Shown here in pieces: positions 24,646-33,217 of a DNA stretch of 50,335 bases. The stretch covers positions 1 through 50,335 of the forward strand of contig NZ_PSRT01000060.1 of the NCBI RefSeq assembly GCF_004212635.1, read 5' to 3'. How positions within the stretch are numbered: the first letter of the stretch is position 1; each line of letters opens with the position of its first letter. The notes beneath the pieces were generated by a model, which saw nothing but the letters and a program-made list of their open reading frames with translations, did not search any database and was not told where the DNA came from. A program made the position numbers and the translations under genes. This stretch comes from Bradyrhizobium genosp. SA-3. GTDB taxonomy: Bacteria > Pseudomonadota > Alphaproteobacteria > Rhizobiales > Xanthobacteraceae.

Positions 24646-26853
24646 TCAGGATTGATGACGTTCATTCCGGCGCGTGAGACGGCGCGGCGAGGATTCCTTG
24701 AGCGACTTTCCACGGCCAGACAGACTCGGATTTGTCATGAAGTAGTTGTGGACGTTGAAAGGCTCCTCGCCCTTCGCGGCCTTCATACGCGTTGAGGACC
24801 CGTCCGGCAACAATTGCCAGCTCTGCTCATTGTCCTTCAGATTCGCGACCATGATCTGTTCGAGAACCTGCTGATGCACCGTGGGATTTTGCAGCGGACA
24901 CAGCACCTCGACGCGGCGGTCGAGGTTGCGCGGCATCATGTCGGCCGAGGAGATATACACAGCCGCTTTCGCACTCGGCAGGCCCTGGCCCATGCCGAAG
25001 CAGTAGATTCGGCCGTGTTCCAGGAAGCGTCCGATGATCGACTTGACGCGGATGTTCTCCGACAGACCGGGAATTCCGGGCCTGAGGCAGCAGATGCCGC
25101 GCACCACCAGCTCGACCTGGACGCCGGCCTGCGAGGCCTCGTAGAGCGCATCGATGATGTCGGGGTCGACCAGCGCGTTCATCTTCATCCACACCGCGCC
25201 GTGCCGCCCATGCCGTGCATGCGCGGTCTCACCCTGGATGTGCTCGATGATGCGCTTGCGCAAGGTCAGTGGCGACACCGCCATCTTCTCCAGATCGCTC
25301 GGCGCGGCATAGCCGGTGATGAAATTGAACACACGCGCCGCGTCGCGGCCGATGGTCGGGTCCGAGGTGAAGTAGGAGAGGTCGGTGTAGATGCGCGCGG
25401 TCACCGGGTGATAGTTGCCGGTGCCGGTATGGACGTAAGTCGTGAGGTTGCCGCCCTCGCGGCGCACCACCATCGAGAGCTTTGCATGCGTCTTCAGCTC
25501 GAGGAAGCCATAGACGACCTGCACGCCGGCGCGTTCGAGGTCGCGCGCCCAGCGGATGTTGGCCTCTTCGTCGAAGCGCGCCTTCAGCTCGATCAGCGCG
25601 GTCACCGACTTGCCGGCCTCGGCGGCTTCGGCGAGCGCGCGCACGATCGGCGAGTTGTTGGAGGTGCGGTAGAGCGTCTGCTTGATCGCGACCACATCTG
25701 GGTCGCGCGTGGCCTGCTGCAGGAACTGCACCACCACATCGAAGGATTCGTAGGGGTGATGGACGACGAGATCCTTCTGCCGAATCGCAGCGAAGATGTC
25801 GCCGGCGTGCTCGCGCACCCGCTCGGGATGGCGCGGCACGTAAGGGGTGAATTCGAGGTCGGGACGGTCGAGCCGGGTGAGCTGCGAAAGTTCGTTCATG
25901 GCGAGTACGCCATCGACCAGGAACACCTCGTCATCGGCGGCCGACAGTGCGTGCTGCACGAAGCTCCGCAATTCCTCGGGCATCTTGGCGTCGATCTCGA
26001 GCCGGATCACCGAGCCGCGGCGGCGACGCTTCAGCGCGGTCTCGAACAGGCGGACCAGGTCTTCCGCCTCTTCCTCGATTTCGAGCTCGGAGTCGCGGAT
26101 GATTCGGAATGCGCCCTGGCCGTGCAGATTGTATCCGGGGAAGAGGCGGTTGATGAACAGGGCGGTCGCCTGTTCCAGCGAAATCAGCCGCACGGCCTTG
26201 CCTTCGGCTGGTAGGCGGATGAAGCGGTCGATCTTGCCTGGCATGCGGATCAGCGCGTTCATCTGCTTGCCGTCGGCGGCGCGCGTGAGCTGGAGCGCGA
26301 TGGTGAAGCCGAGGCTCGGAATGAACGGGAAGGGGTGGGCCGGATCGATTGCGAGCGGCGTCAGCAGCGGGAACACATTGTTGAGGAAGTAGTCCTCGAT
26401 CCAGCTCCGTTCCGCCTTGGTGACATCCTTGCCCTCAACCAGCACGATACCGACCTCGGCGAGCGTGCCGCGCAGGTCGCGCCAGATCGCCTGCTGGTCG
26501 GAGGCAAGCTCGGAGACGGTGCGGTTGATCAGCGCGAGCTGCGCGGACGGTGTCAGGCCATCGGGGGCGCGCTCGGCGATGCCCTCGCGCACCTGGGCCT
26601 TGATGCCGGCCACGCGGACCATGAAGAACTCGTCGAGGTTATTCGCTGAAATCGACAGGAATCGCACCCGCTCCAGCATGGGGTGACTGGGATTGACCGA
26701 TTCCTCCAGGACGCGGCGATTGAAATGCAGCCAGGACAGCTCGCGGTTGATGAATCGCTCGGGGCTGGAAGCGATTGCCGGCAGGCCCTCGGTTTCCGGG
26801 GCTTTTTCTTTGATTTCAACGGCTTGCACAGAGTCCATGAGAAGTCGATCCAT
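24646..26853 (-). CDS. ppk: Polyphosphate kinase 1
   Basis: The 735-residue enzyme makes long-chain polyphosphate from ATP. The N-terminal domain opens with FINRELSWLHFNRRVLEE, followed by head and catalytic C1/C2 domains. The autophosphorylated histidine is in FLELKTHAKLSMVVRR, with YVHTGTGNYHPVTARIYTD after it and a second conserved motif near GMGQGLPSAKAAVYISSADM. The length is typical. The start is uncertain among GTG 26862, ATG 26853 and ATG 26838; I prefer 26853 because of GGGGTGA just upstream. A Pho-box-like site at 26912-26929 suggests PhoB control. Order: phospholipid synthase, hdaA, ppk, ppx. Confidence 0.97.
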   Translation of the reverse strand: MDRLLMDSVQAVEIKEKAPETEGLPAIASSPERFINRELSWLHFNRRVLEESVNPSHPMLERVRFLSISANNLDEFFMVRVAGIKAQVREGIAERAPDGLTPSAQLALINRTVSELASDQQAIWRDLRGTLAEVGIVLVEGKDVTKAERSWIEDYFLNNVFPLLTPLAIDPAHPFPFIPSLGFTIALQLTRAADGKQMNALIRMPGKIDRFIRLPAEGKAVRLISLEQATALFINRLFPGYNLHGQGAFRIIRDSELEIEEEAEDLVRLFETALKRRRRGSVIRLEIDAKMPEELRSFVQHALSAADDEVFLVDGVLAMNELSQLTRLDRPDLEFTPYVPRHPERVREHAGDIFAAIRQKDLVVHHPYESFDVVVQFLQQATRDPDVVAIKQTLYRTSNNSPIVRALAEAAEAGKSVTALIELKARFDEEANIRWARDLERAGVQVVYGFLELKTHAKLSMVVRREGGNLTTYVHTGTGNYHPVTARIYTDLSYFTSDPTIGRDAARVFNFITGYAAPSDLEKMAVSPLTLRKRIIEHIQGETAHARHGRHGAVWMKMNALVDPDIIDALYEASQAGVQVELVVRGICCLRPGIPGLSENIRVKSIIGRFLEHGRIYCFGMGQGLPSAKAAVYISSADMMPRNLDRRVEVLCPLQNPTVHQQVLEQIMVANLKDNEQSWQLLPDGSSTRMKAAKGEEPFNVHNYFMTNPSLSGRGKSLKESSPRRLTRRNERHQS

Positions 26854-26911
26854 CCAGTTCACCCCAATTTGCGACTTACGCGCAAAACCGGCGGGAGCAT
26901 GTGTTAGAGCG

Positions 26912-26929
26912 ATGACGTTTCGATGACAT
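26912..26929 (-). promoter_or_regulatory. Pho-box-like site upstream of ppk
   Basis: On the minus strand the sequence is ATGTCATCGAAACGTCAT: heptamers ATGTCAT and ACGTCAT with a 4-base gap, matching CTGTCAT-N4-CTGTCAT at six and five of seven positions. The 11-base period is correct, and it lies 58 bases before the chosen ppk start. ppk is a classical Pho regulon member in other bacteria. Confidence 0.55.
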
Positions 26930-26983
26930 TGATGTTCCGCCGCTCCGCCGCGTCAAGCGACCTCGGAGGCGGGTGGGGCCTGG

Positions 26984-27748
26984 TTAGGCGTCCCGAAGCA
27001 GCTCGGCGGCCAGCGCCCGGGTGACGGGGCGCCCAAGCCGCAGGGCCTCGCTGTCGAGCAGTTCCACGGCGTGCCGGGCGGCGGCCGAGGACCGCTCCAG
27101 GCGGGTGGCGAGGTAGCTGACGACGCTCTCGTCCACCGTGAGCTGGCGGTCGGCGCAGAATTTGACGATCAGGCCACGGAAAAGCTGGTCGTCGGGCGGT
27201 AGCAGCGCGACCGCCGGCACGGCGCGCAGGCGCGAGCGCAGGTCGCGAAGCTCGATCTCGAGTGATGCCGGGACCTCGCGTCCGGTGAAGAGGACGTAGG
27301 CGCCATCCTCACGGGCGAGGTTCATCAGGTGGAAGAGGGCGCGCTCGTCAAATTCTTTCGCCTTGAGATCTTCGACCACCAGCGCCCCGGTGGCGAGTGC
27401 GCCCGGGACCGCTGCGGCGGTCAGCGCATTGGCCGTGGTCGAGCGGGCGCCAGCCTCCTCGGCCCAGATCGCGGCGAGATGGCTCTTGCCGCTGCCTTCG
27501 GGGCCGGCCAGCCACATGATCCGGTTCGGCCATTCCGGCCAGGCGTCGATCAGGCCGAGGCCGGCCGCGTTGGCGGGGCCCTCGAGGAAATTGTCCCGGC
27601 TGAGGCTTTCCGCATGCGGAAGCGAAAACGCCAATTGTCGGGGATGAACGCGGCCTGCCACGCTTGCCTTGCTCCATGCCGGCACGCCGGTCTCGTTGGA
27701 AAAGATTCGACTTGATCGAGCGGGAGTTGGCCTTTTACGGGGCCGCAT
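26984..27748 (-). CDS. hdaA: DnaA-related replication regulator HdaA
   Basis: The 254-residue protein is related to the AAA+ part of DnaA. The core starts RQLAFSLPHAESLSRDNFLE, followed by Walker A GPEGSGKSHLA (about residue 83), a Walker B-like segment ALVVEDL and a sensor region FTGREVPASLEI / DLRSRLRA. It lacks the DnaA DNA-binding domain. Hda-type proteins bind the beta clamp and stimulate DnaA-ATP hydrolysis after initiation. The N-terminal ~35 residues are basic and poorly conserved; GTG codons at 27685 and 27661 could be alternative starts. The ATG at 27748 lies 6 bases after the stop of the phosphatidyltransferase gene, so the two are co-transcribed. Confidence 0.88.
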   Translation of the reverse strand: MRPRKRPTPARSSRIFSNETGVPAWSKASVAGRVHPRQLAFSLPHAESLSRDNFLEGPANAAGLGLIDAWPEWPNRIMWLAGPEGSGKSHLAAIWAEEAGARSTTANALTAAAVPGALATGALVVEDLKAKEFDERALFHLMNLAREDGAYVLFTGREVPASLEIELRDLRSRLRAVPAVALLPPDDQLFRGLIVKFCADRQLTVDESVVSYLATRLERSSAAARHAVELLDSEALRLGRPVTRALAAELLRDA

Positions 27749-27754
27749 CCCAAT

Positions 27755-28297
27755 TCATTTAGCCTCGATCGTGCTCATGTGCCGCAGCCACTCGACGAGA
27801 TAGAGCGACACCGAGGAGAGCGTGAAAACCGTGACGAGGCCCATCAGGATCATATCATAGGGTTGCGGCTTGAAGCCGAAGGCAAGCGCGGCCAGCACCA
27901 ATGCCGCGAACGCCACTTGAGCCACAGTGTTGAGCTTGGACACCTTCGAGGGCTTCATCTCGACCGGCCGGTCGAACAGCCAGGATACGATCACGGCGGC
28001 GACGATCATGATGTCGCGCGAGACCACGAGGATGACGATCCAGCGCGGAATCGCCCCCCAGATGCCGAGCGCCATGTAGATCGAGACCAGCAGCGCCTTG
28101 TCGGCGAGCGGATCGAGCAGGGCGCCGAGCTCGCTCGTCATGTTGAAGCGCTTGGCCAGGAAGCCGTCGACGGCGTCGCTGATACCGGCGATCAGGAAGA
28201 CCGCGAACGCTATCTCCATTTGGCTCGACACGATGGCCCAGACGATGATCGGGACCAGCATGATGCGGCCCAGGGTAATGATGTTCGGAATACTCAC
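27755..28297 (-). CDS. CDP-alcohol phosphatidyltransferase family protein
   Basis: The 180-residue inner-membrane enzyme has the full family signature D-x2-D-G-x2-A-x8-G-x3-D-x3-D in SDAVDGFLAKRF followed by LGALLDPLADK, where the Asp residues bind the metal and the CDP-lipid. The start MSIPNIITLGRIMLVPIIVW is typical of PgsA / cardiolipin-synthase-like members. It transfers a phosphatidyl group to glycerol phosphate or a related alcohol; which one is not decidable from sequence alone. Five to six membrane helices are visible. It is first in the minus-strand run with hdaA, ppk and ppx and is divergent from purM. Confidence 0.92.
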   Translation of the reverse strand: MSIPNIITLGRIMLVPIIVWAIVSSQMEIAFAVFLIAGISDAVDGFLAKRFNMTSELGALLDPLADKALLVSIYMALGIWGAIPRWIVILVVSRDIMIVAAVIVSWLFDRPVEMKPSKVSKLNTVAQVAFAALVLAALAFGFKPQPYDMILMGLVTVFTLSSVSLYLVEWLRHMSTIEAK

Positions 28298-28451
28298 GCG
28301 GCGCTTCCCGGCACCCGGATTGACCTCAGATCCGGCCCCCTCGGAGGCTGAACCGGTTGATATCTACATAGTATAGGGCCGGGCGCCATGCGAGCCATTG
28401 CGCGTCCCCGGAATTCGACGTAACCAGCCGCAAACCCACTGGAAATCGGGC

Positions 28452-29525
28452 ATGACCGACCGCAAAAACGGCCTCACTTACGCCGATTCAGGCGTCGATA
28501 TCGACGCGGGCAACCGCCTCGTCGACCTGATCAAGCCGATGGTGCGCGCCACCGCACGGCCCGGCGCCGACGCCGAGATCGGCGGTTTCGGCGGCCTGTT
28601 CGACCTCAAGGCGGCCGGTTTCAAGGACCCCGTCCTGGTTGCCGCGACCGACGGCGTCGGCACCAAGGTCAAGATCGCGATCGAGACCGGCCTGCATGGC
28701 GGCATCGGCATCGACCTCGTCGCCATGAGCGTCAACGACCTCGTGGTCCAGGGCGCCGAGCCACTGTTCTTCCTGGACTATTTCGCCTGCGGCAAGCTCG
28801 ATCCAGAGGCCACCGCCGCGATCGTCGCCGGCGTTGCGGAGGGCTGCCGCGAATCCTGCTGCGCCCTGATCGGCGGCGAAACGGCCGAGATGCCCGGCCT
28901 CTACAAGGACGGCGACTATGATCTCGGCGGCTTTGCCGTCGGCGCCGCCGAGCGCGGCACGCTGCTGCCGCGCAAGGACATCGCGGCGGGCGACGCCGTG
29001 ATCGGGCTCGCCTCGTCGGGCGTGCATTCCAACGGCTTCTCGCTGGTGCGCAAGATCGTGGAACAATCCGGTCTCGGCTTCGAGGCGCAGGCGCCGTTCG
29101 CGCCGGTGATGACGCTTGGCGGCGCGCTGCTGACGCCGACGCGGCTCTACGTCAAATCCTGCCTGCGTGCGATCCGCGAGACTGGCGCGGTGAAGGGGCT
29201 CGCCCACATCACCGGCGGCGGTTTCACCGACAACATTCCGCGCGTGCTGCCGAAGCATCTCGGCGTCGGCATTGACCTCGCACGCCTGCCGGTGCTGCCG
29301 GTGTTCAAATGGCTGGCGGCGCAGGCCGGCATCGCCGAGCTCGAAATGCTGCGCACCTTCAATTGCGGCATCGGCATGATCGCGATCGTCGAACCTGACC
29401 AAGTCGACAAGGTGGTCAAGGTCTTCACCGATGCCGGCGAAACCGTGGCGCAGCTCGGCACCGTGATCCCGGCCGAAGGCGAGCACCGCGTCGTCTATAA
29501 CGGCCACCTCGACCTGGCGCTGTGA
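28452..29525 (+). CDS. purM: Phosphoribosylformylglycinamidine cyclo-ligase
   Basis: The 357-residue AIR synthetase opens YADSGVDIDAGNRLVDLIKP, followed by FGGLFDL and the ATP-binding/core motifs VAATDGVGTKVKIA, MSVNDLVVQGAEPLFFLDYF and IGGETAEMPGLY, all standard. It closes the imidazole ring in step 5 of purine synthesis. The ATG at 28452 has a GGAAATCGGG purine-rich site just upstream; a longer frame from 28398 lacks support. Its stop overlaps the purN start (TGATG). It is divergent from the phosphatidyltransferase gene. Confidence 0.98.
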   Translation: MTDRKNGLTYADSGVDIDAGNRLVDLIKPMVRATARPGADAEIGGFGGLFDLKAAGFKDPVLVAATDGVGTKVKIAIETGLHGGIGIDLVAMSVNDLVVQGAEPLFFLDYFACGKLDPEATAAIVAGVAEGCRESCCALIGGETAEMPGLYKDGDYDLGGFAVGAAERGTLLPRKDIAAGDAVIGLASSGVHSNGFSLVRKIVEQSGLGFEAQAPFAPVMTLGGALLTPTRLYVKSCLRAIRETGAVKGLAHITGGGFTDNIPRVLPKHLGVGIDLARLPVLPVFKWLAAQAGIAELEMLRTFNCGIGMIAIVEPDQVDKVVKVFTDAGETVAQLGTVIPAEGEHRVVYNGHLDLAL

Positions 29526-30178
29526 TGAAGCGCCGCGTCGCCATCCTGATCTCCGGTCGCGGCTCCAACATGGCCGCGCTGATCAAGGCGGCGGCTGCCG
29601 CGGATTTTCCGGCAGAGATTTCGCTGGTCATCTCGAACAAGGCCGATGCGCTGGGGCTTGAACGGGCCAGGGCGAGCGGCGTGACAACTGAGGTGATCGA
29701 GAGCAAGCCGTTCGGCAAGAACCGCGCCGGTTTCGAAACGGTGCTGCAGGCCGCGCTCGACCGGCACGGAATCGAGCTGATTTGCCTGGGCGGCTTCATG
29801 CGCCTGTTCACGCCGGAGTTCACCAAGGCATGGTACGGACGGATGCTCAACATCCATCCCTCACTGCTGCCGTCCTTCCCCGGCCTTGACCCGCACGGCC
29901 AGGCCTTGCGTGCCGGCGTCAAGCTGTCCGGCGCGACAGTGCACTTTGTCATCCCCGAGACCGACGCCGGCCCGATCGTGATGCAGGGCGCGGTGCCCGT
30001 CAGCGACAACGATACGTCCGACACGCTGTCGGAGCGCATCCTCGAAGTCGAGCACCGCATCTATCCCGAGGCGCTGCGGCTGCTCGCGGCCGGCAAGGTC
30101 CGGATCGAGGGCGAGGTGTGCAGGACGGCGGGCAGCGGGCCGTCGGAGAATTTTTTGGTTTCGCCGGTGGTGCGCTGA
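29525..30178 (+). CDS. purN: Phosphoribosylglycinamide formyltransferase
   Basis: The 217-residue enzyme has the N-terminal phosphate loop RVAILISGRGSNMAAL and the catalytic residues in NIHPSLLPSFPG (His, with upstream Asn) and ETDAGPIVMQ (Asp). It transfers the formyl group from 10-formyl-tetrahydrofolate to GAR in step 3 of purine synthesis. The start overlaps the purM stop by one base, the typical purM-purN coupling. A GTG one codon upstream (29522) is an alternative start. Confidence 0.98.
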   Translation: MKRRVAILISGRGSNMAALIKAAAAADFPAEISLVISNKADALGLERARASGVTTEVIESKPFGKNRAGFETVLQAALDRHGIELICLGGFMRLFTPEFTKAWYGRMLNIHPSLLPSFPGLDPHGQALRAGVKLSGATVHFVIPETDAGPIVMQGAVPVSDNDTSDTLSERILEVEHRIYPEALRLLAAGKVRIEGEVCRTAGSGPSENFLVSPVVR

Positions 30179-30211
30179 AGCGACGTCGCCTTTCCACTTC
30201 CCAAACAAAAT

Positions 30212-30230
30212 CCCCCGGCAGAGCCGGGGG
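30212..30230 (-). terminator. Rho-independent terminator of the cold-shock gene
   Basis: A perfect 8-bp stem CCCCCGGC / GCCGGGGG has a 3-base loop. On the minus strand it is followed by ATTTTGTTTG. It lies 37 bases after the csp stop and also separates it from the convergent purN. Confidence 0.85.
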
Positions 30231-30267
30231 CAACGTCATGATCTCTCGCGCGTAGCTTTGAGAGAAA

Positions 30268-30474
30268 TCAGGAGACCTTGAGGTTCTCCGCGGATGATTT
30301 GCCGCGGTTCTCCACGAGGTCGTATTCAACCACTTGGTTCTCGTTGAGGGTCGAGAGTCCGGCGCGCTCGACGGCGGAGATGTGGACGAACACGTCCTTG
30401 TCGCCGCCGTTCGGCTTGATGAACCCATAGCCCTTGGTCGGGTTGAACCATTTGACGGTGCCCTTTTGCGGCAT
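30268..30474 (-). CDS. Cold-shock domain protein (CspA family)
   Basis: The 68-residue single-domain protein MPQKGTVKWFNPTKGYGFIK carries RNP1 (KGYGFI) and RNP2 (VFVHIS). It binds single-stranded RNA or DNA and acts as an RNA chaperone. A strong GGAGGAG site precedes the ATG. The upstream 300 bases contain no gene on this strand and could form a long 5' leader, as in many csp genes. A good terminator follows. There are several csp paralogues in this genus, so I give no numbered symbol. Confidence 0.96.
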   Translation of the reverse strand: MPQKGTVKWFNPTKGYGFIKPNGGDKDVFVHISAVERAGLSTLNENQVVEYDLVENRGKSSAENLKVS

Positions 30475-30854
30475 CGCTAGTCTCCTCCACTAGATAGAAA
30501 AAAGACGCGGCCGCTTTTTCGCGTGCCACGCCACAAACGGGCTTCCGGAAGTCTGTTCGAGTCTTGAGTCTCAATGTCGCGAAACGCACAGCCGAGCGGC
30601 CAATTCCGATTGTGGCCAATATTGCAACATGAAAAGCGCGTGTTAGCAAGCAGGGCGCGAATTTCAAGATCGCGCCGGACGCGCCCGAGTGCAATTTTCG
30701 ACCTGTGGCCGGGGAACCACAATCAGGCGCAATCCCCCTCGTCGGGAGGTGTCAGCTGGTTGACCCTCCGTAACAGTTCGGCGCAAATCACCTCATGCGT
30801 GCGCCGCTCCTGTTGCATTTTTGCGCGCCGCCATTTGCTTTGGGATTTGTCGTC
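30475..30854. other. Divergent region between csp and the autotransporter-like gene (380 bp)
   Basis: I found no reliable gene. It includes the csp leader and promoter. The stretch 30600-30660 is AT-richer and is the best place for the csp promoter. The frame of the outer-membrane protein is open from 30795, but its signal peptide fits a start at 30855. Confidence 0.4.
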
Positions 30855-32033
30855 ATGCGCTGCATCGCGCAGCCACCAGGGACACGGCAGACGATCGGGC
30901 TGAACCGCGTCCGCCGCGTCGCGGCAGCGGTCGCCACGACCTTTGCCCTTATGGCGTTTGCGCTCATCGTAACGGGGGCGGCGGCGACGCCCGTCCTCGC
31001 GCAAAGTCCGACGCCGACGCCCACCCCGACCCCGACACCCACGCCGTCGCCGACCCCGGTTCCGATGCCGACCTCGACCAATTACGACCAGTCGGCCGGC
31101 AACAGCACGCTCAATCTCGGCTCAGGTTTCCTGGAGCGCCTCGGCAACCAGGCATCGAGCGGCTTCAACCGGGCGTCCCGCACCAATCCCGGCGGCGGCG
31201 GCGCATCGGCAAGCACCGAAGATCCGCGCTACCGCACCTGGTTCGAGGGCTACGGCATCTCGGTCCGCACCGAAGCGCAAGGAGACTTCCTCGGCGACAA
31301 GCGCAAGACCTTTGGCGGTGTCGCCGGCATCGGCGCCCGGCTCGCGCCGGGTGTCAATATCGGCTTTTCGGTCGACCAGAGCCACACCGACATCGACGTG
31401 CCGCTGGCGCTCCAGTCGGCGACACTCGACCTGACCCAGGTCGGCTTCAACGGCTTCATCGACAAGGGGCCTTGGACCTGGGCCTTTGCGGTGGTGCACG
31501 GTTTCGGCAAGGTCCGTTCCAGCCGCGACACCGGCTTCGGCCTTGCGAGCGCGGGCTATCGCGCCGCGGTCGACGGTGCGCTGACCGAGATCAGCTATTA
31601 CTGGACCAAGGACCAGATGCGCATCGTGCCCAAGGGGGCGCTGGAATATGTGCGCGCCACCAGCGCGGCGTTCCGGGAGGCCGGCGGCCTCGATCCGCTC
31701 AACGTCGGTGCAACAGCGCTGTCGCGTGCGCGCGTCATGATCGGGGCCGAGATCGGCCGCTACTTCATCATCGACCAGAAAATCCTGGACCTGTCCGCCT
31801 ACGGCAAGTTCGTCGACAATTTCCGCCAGGATCTCGGATCGATCCAAGTCAGCCTGGGGACCCAGAGCATCGTCGTCCCCGGCATCGGCGAGAGCCGGTA
31901 CGGCATGGATGCCGGCGCCTCGGCCTCGCTCAGCCTGACCAGCGTCGCGCGGCTCTACGTCAATTACGACGGCAAGTTCCGCAACGAGCTCACCTCGCAC
32001 CAGGGCACGGTCGGCTTCGAATACAGATGGTGA
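30855..32033 (+). CDS. Autotransporter-type outer-membrane beta-barrel protein with minimal passenger
   Basis: The 392-residue protein has a long signal (basic start, then FALMAFALIVTGAAATPVLAQ), a Pro-Thr repeat linker (about residues 52-75), a short Gly/Ser/Asn region, and a C-terminal barrel from about residue 120 (TWFEGYGISVRTEAQGDFLG, then alternating strands) ending in the aromatic FEYRW expected for BamA recognition. The barrel length (about 270 residues, ~12 strands) suits the autotransporter beta-domain. There is hardly any passenger, so export of a long adhesin is excluded; it may act as a porin-like or structural barrel. The start at 30855 is chosen from the signal peptide; the frame opens at 30795. 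It is monocistronic. Confidence 0.82.
   Translation: MRCIAQPPGTRQTIGLNRVRRVAAAVATTFALMAFALIVTGAAATPVLAQSPTPTPTPTPTPTPSPTPVPMPTSTNYDQSAGNSTLNLGSGFLERLGNQASSGFNRASRTNPGGGGASASTEDPRYRTWFEGYGISVRTEAQGDFLGDKRKTFGGVAGIGARLAPGVNIGFSVDQSHTDIDVPLALQSATLDLTQVGFNGFIDKGPWTWAFAVVHGFGKVRSSRDTGFGLASAGYRAAVDGALTEISYYWTKDQMRIVPKGALEYVRATSAAFREAGGLDPLNVGATALSRARVMIGAEIGRYFIIDQKILDLSAYGKFVDNFRQDLGSIQVSLGTQSIVVPGIGESRYGMDAGASASLSLTSVARLYVNYDGKFRNELTSHQGTVGFEYRW
31007..31076 (+). repeat. In-frame Pro-Thr tandem repeat (CCGACN hexamers)
   Basis: About ten 6-base units of the CCGACG / CCGACC type encode PTPTPTPTPT and then PSPTPVPMPT. It lies inside the outer-membrane protein gene just after the signal peptide. 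Such repeats can change length by slippage without breaking the frame, because the unit is a multiple of three. Confidence 0.8.
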
Positions 32034-32037
32034 GCGC

Positions 32038-32086
32038 GAGCATGATCCGGAAAAGTGCGTAGCGGTTTTCCGACAAGATCATGCTC
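32038..32086. repeat. GAGCATGATC palindromic repeat (copy 3 of 3, complete)
   Basis: The arms GAGCATGATC (32038-32047) and GATCATGCTC (32077-32086) are perfect 10-bp inverted repeats, with CGGAAAAGTG and GCGGTTTTCCG in the centre. It lies between the convergent outer-membrane protein and LysR genes. It is followed by A rather than T on the plus strand, so it is not a standard terminator. Confidence 0.85.
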
Positions 32087-32099
32087 AAAAAAATGGCGG

Positions 32100-33110
32100 T
32101 CACGCCGGCGTTGCCGCGGCATAGCCCGTCAGCCCAAAACCCTCGCGCGCGGCCGTCATCATCGGCACCAGCGCGTTCGGATGGATGAACTCGTCGCGGA
32201 AGCAGGGATAGGTCTTGGGATCGAAGATCTTCTTCAGCCAGTCGACCACGATCTTGTGCCGCTCGGAGGTGCGGAACTCCTTGTGATAGGTGAGCCAGAG
32301 ATCGGCGTGGTGACTGACGCCGAGATCGACGGCAACGAGCGGCGCACCGAGCGCGATCGACACCGTCGGCAGGAAGCCGATGCCGGCGCCGCGCTCGACG
32401 GCATAGAGCACGCCGACCGAGGAGTTGGTCTTGATCCCGACGACGCCTTCCAGCGACTTCAGCCCGAGCACGCGGGCATAGGCGCCGTCATCGACCTGCG
32501 GCGCGCTCTGCTTGATGATGCGGTGGTTCTTGAGGTCGGCGAGCGTTGCCGGCACGCCGTAGAGGTCCTCGTACTCCTTGGAGACGAACGGATAGATGTG
32601 CAGCCGGCCGAGCTTGGCGACGATCAAATCCGGATTGGTCGGTGGCTCGAGCTGGATCGCGATGTCGGATTCAAGTCGCGCGACGTCGGCCTGCTCCATC
32701 GCGCAGCGCAGATCGACCGTGATCCTGCGATAGGTCTTCTGGAAATCGATCAGCCGCGGCAAGATCCAGAAATTGCCGGGCCCCTCCGTCACTGCGACGC
32801 GCACGGTGCCCGCGGTGTCGTTCGACGAACGCGAGGCGCGACGGAAGACGTTGAAGGCGTGACGCTCCATATGCGCGACGTCGGCGATCATCGCGGTGCC
32901 TTCGTCGCTGAGCGTGAGCCCGCTCTGGTCGCGCAGGAACAGCTTGCAGCCGATGCTCTCTTCGAGCCGGTCGATCCGGCGCATCAAGGTGGTGGAGGTG
33001 AGGCCGAGCTCTTCGGCTGCGTTGCGAAAACTTTTATATTTTGCGCATGCTAAAAACAGCTTCAAATCGTCCCAGGACGCACCCAGGACTTCTTCACGGT
33101 GCTGCATCAT
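32100..33110 (-). CDS. LysR-family transcriptional regulator, divergent from GNAT cluster
   Basis: The 336-residue product has the winged helix-turn-helix in the first ~75 residues (WDDLKLFLACAKYKSFRNAA, then LGLTSTTLMRRIDRLEE) and a substrate-binding domain starting near GTVRVAVTEGPG. The DNA-binding domain is of the less common LysR subgroup with TSTTLMRRI in place of QPALSRRI-type text. Alternative starts are ATG 33140 (GGGGA upstream) and TTG 33155; I chose the ATG pair nearest the domain. It is 107 bases from the divergent GNAT-like gene, so it probably controls that cluster. I did not find a convincing operator palindrome in the gap. Confidence 0.9.
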   Translation of the reverse strand: MMQHREEVLGASWDDLKLFLACAKYKSFRNAAEELGLTSTTLMRRIDRLEESIGCKLFLRDQSGLTLSDEGTAMIADVAHMERHAFNVFRRASRSSNDTAGTVRVAVTEGPGNFWILPRLIDFQKTYRRITVDLRCAMEQADVARLESDIAIQLEPPTNPDLIVAKLGRLHIYPFVSKEYEDLYGVPATLADLKNHRIIKQSAPQVDDGAYARVLGLKSLEGVVGIKTNSSVGVLYAVERGAGIGFLPTVSIALGAPLVAVDLGVSHHADLWLTYHKEFRTSERHKIVVDWLKKIFDPKTYPCFRDEFIHPNALVPMMTAAREGFGLTGYAAATPA

Positions 33111-33217
33111 CGCAGCACCCCGGTGCAATAACTGCTGCATACTCTTGGTCCCCAACCGCTAAGCTCGTCCTCATAGCGGGGTACGAAAGCAGCAAACGAT
33201 AGAGGGGCGATCTCGGT

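Noticed and set aside
31007..31076. Regular short repeats as a possible CRISPR array
   Set aside because: The units are 6-base codon pairs for Pro-Thr inside an open reading frame; there are no spacers.
32038..32092. Complete GAGCATGATC palindrome as a transcription terminator
   Set aside because: It is followed by A on the plus strand; on the minus strand the T run comes before, not after, the hairpin. It is better seen as a dispersed repeat.
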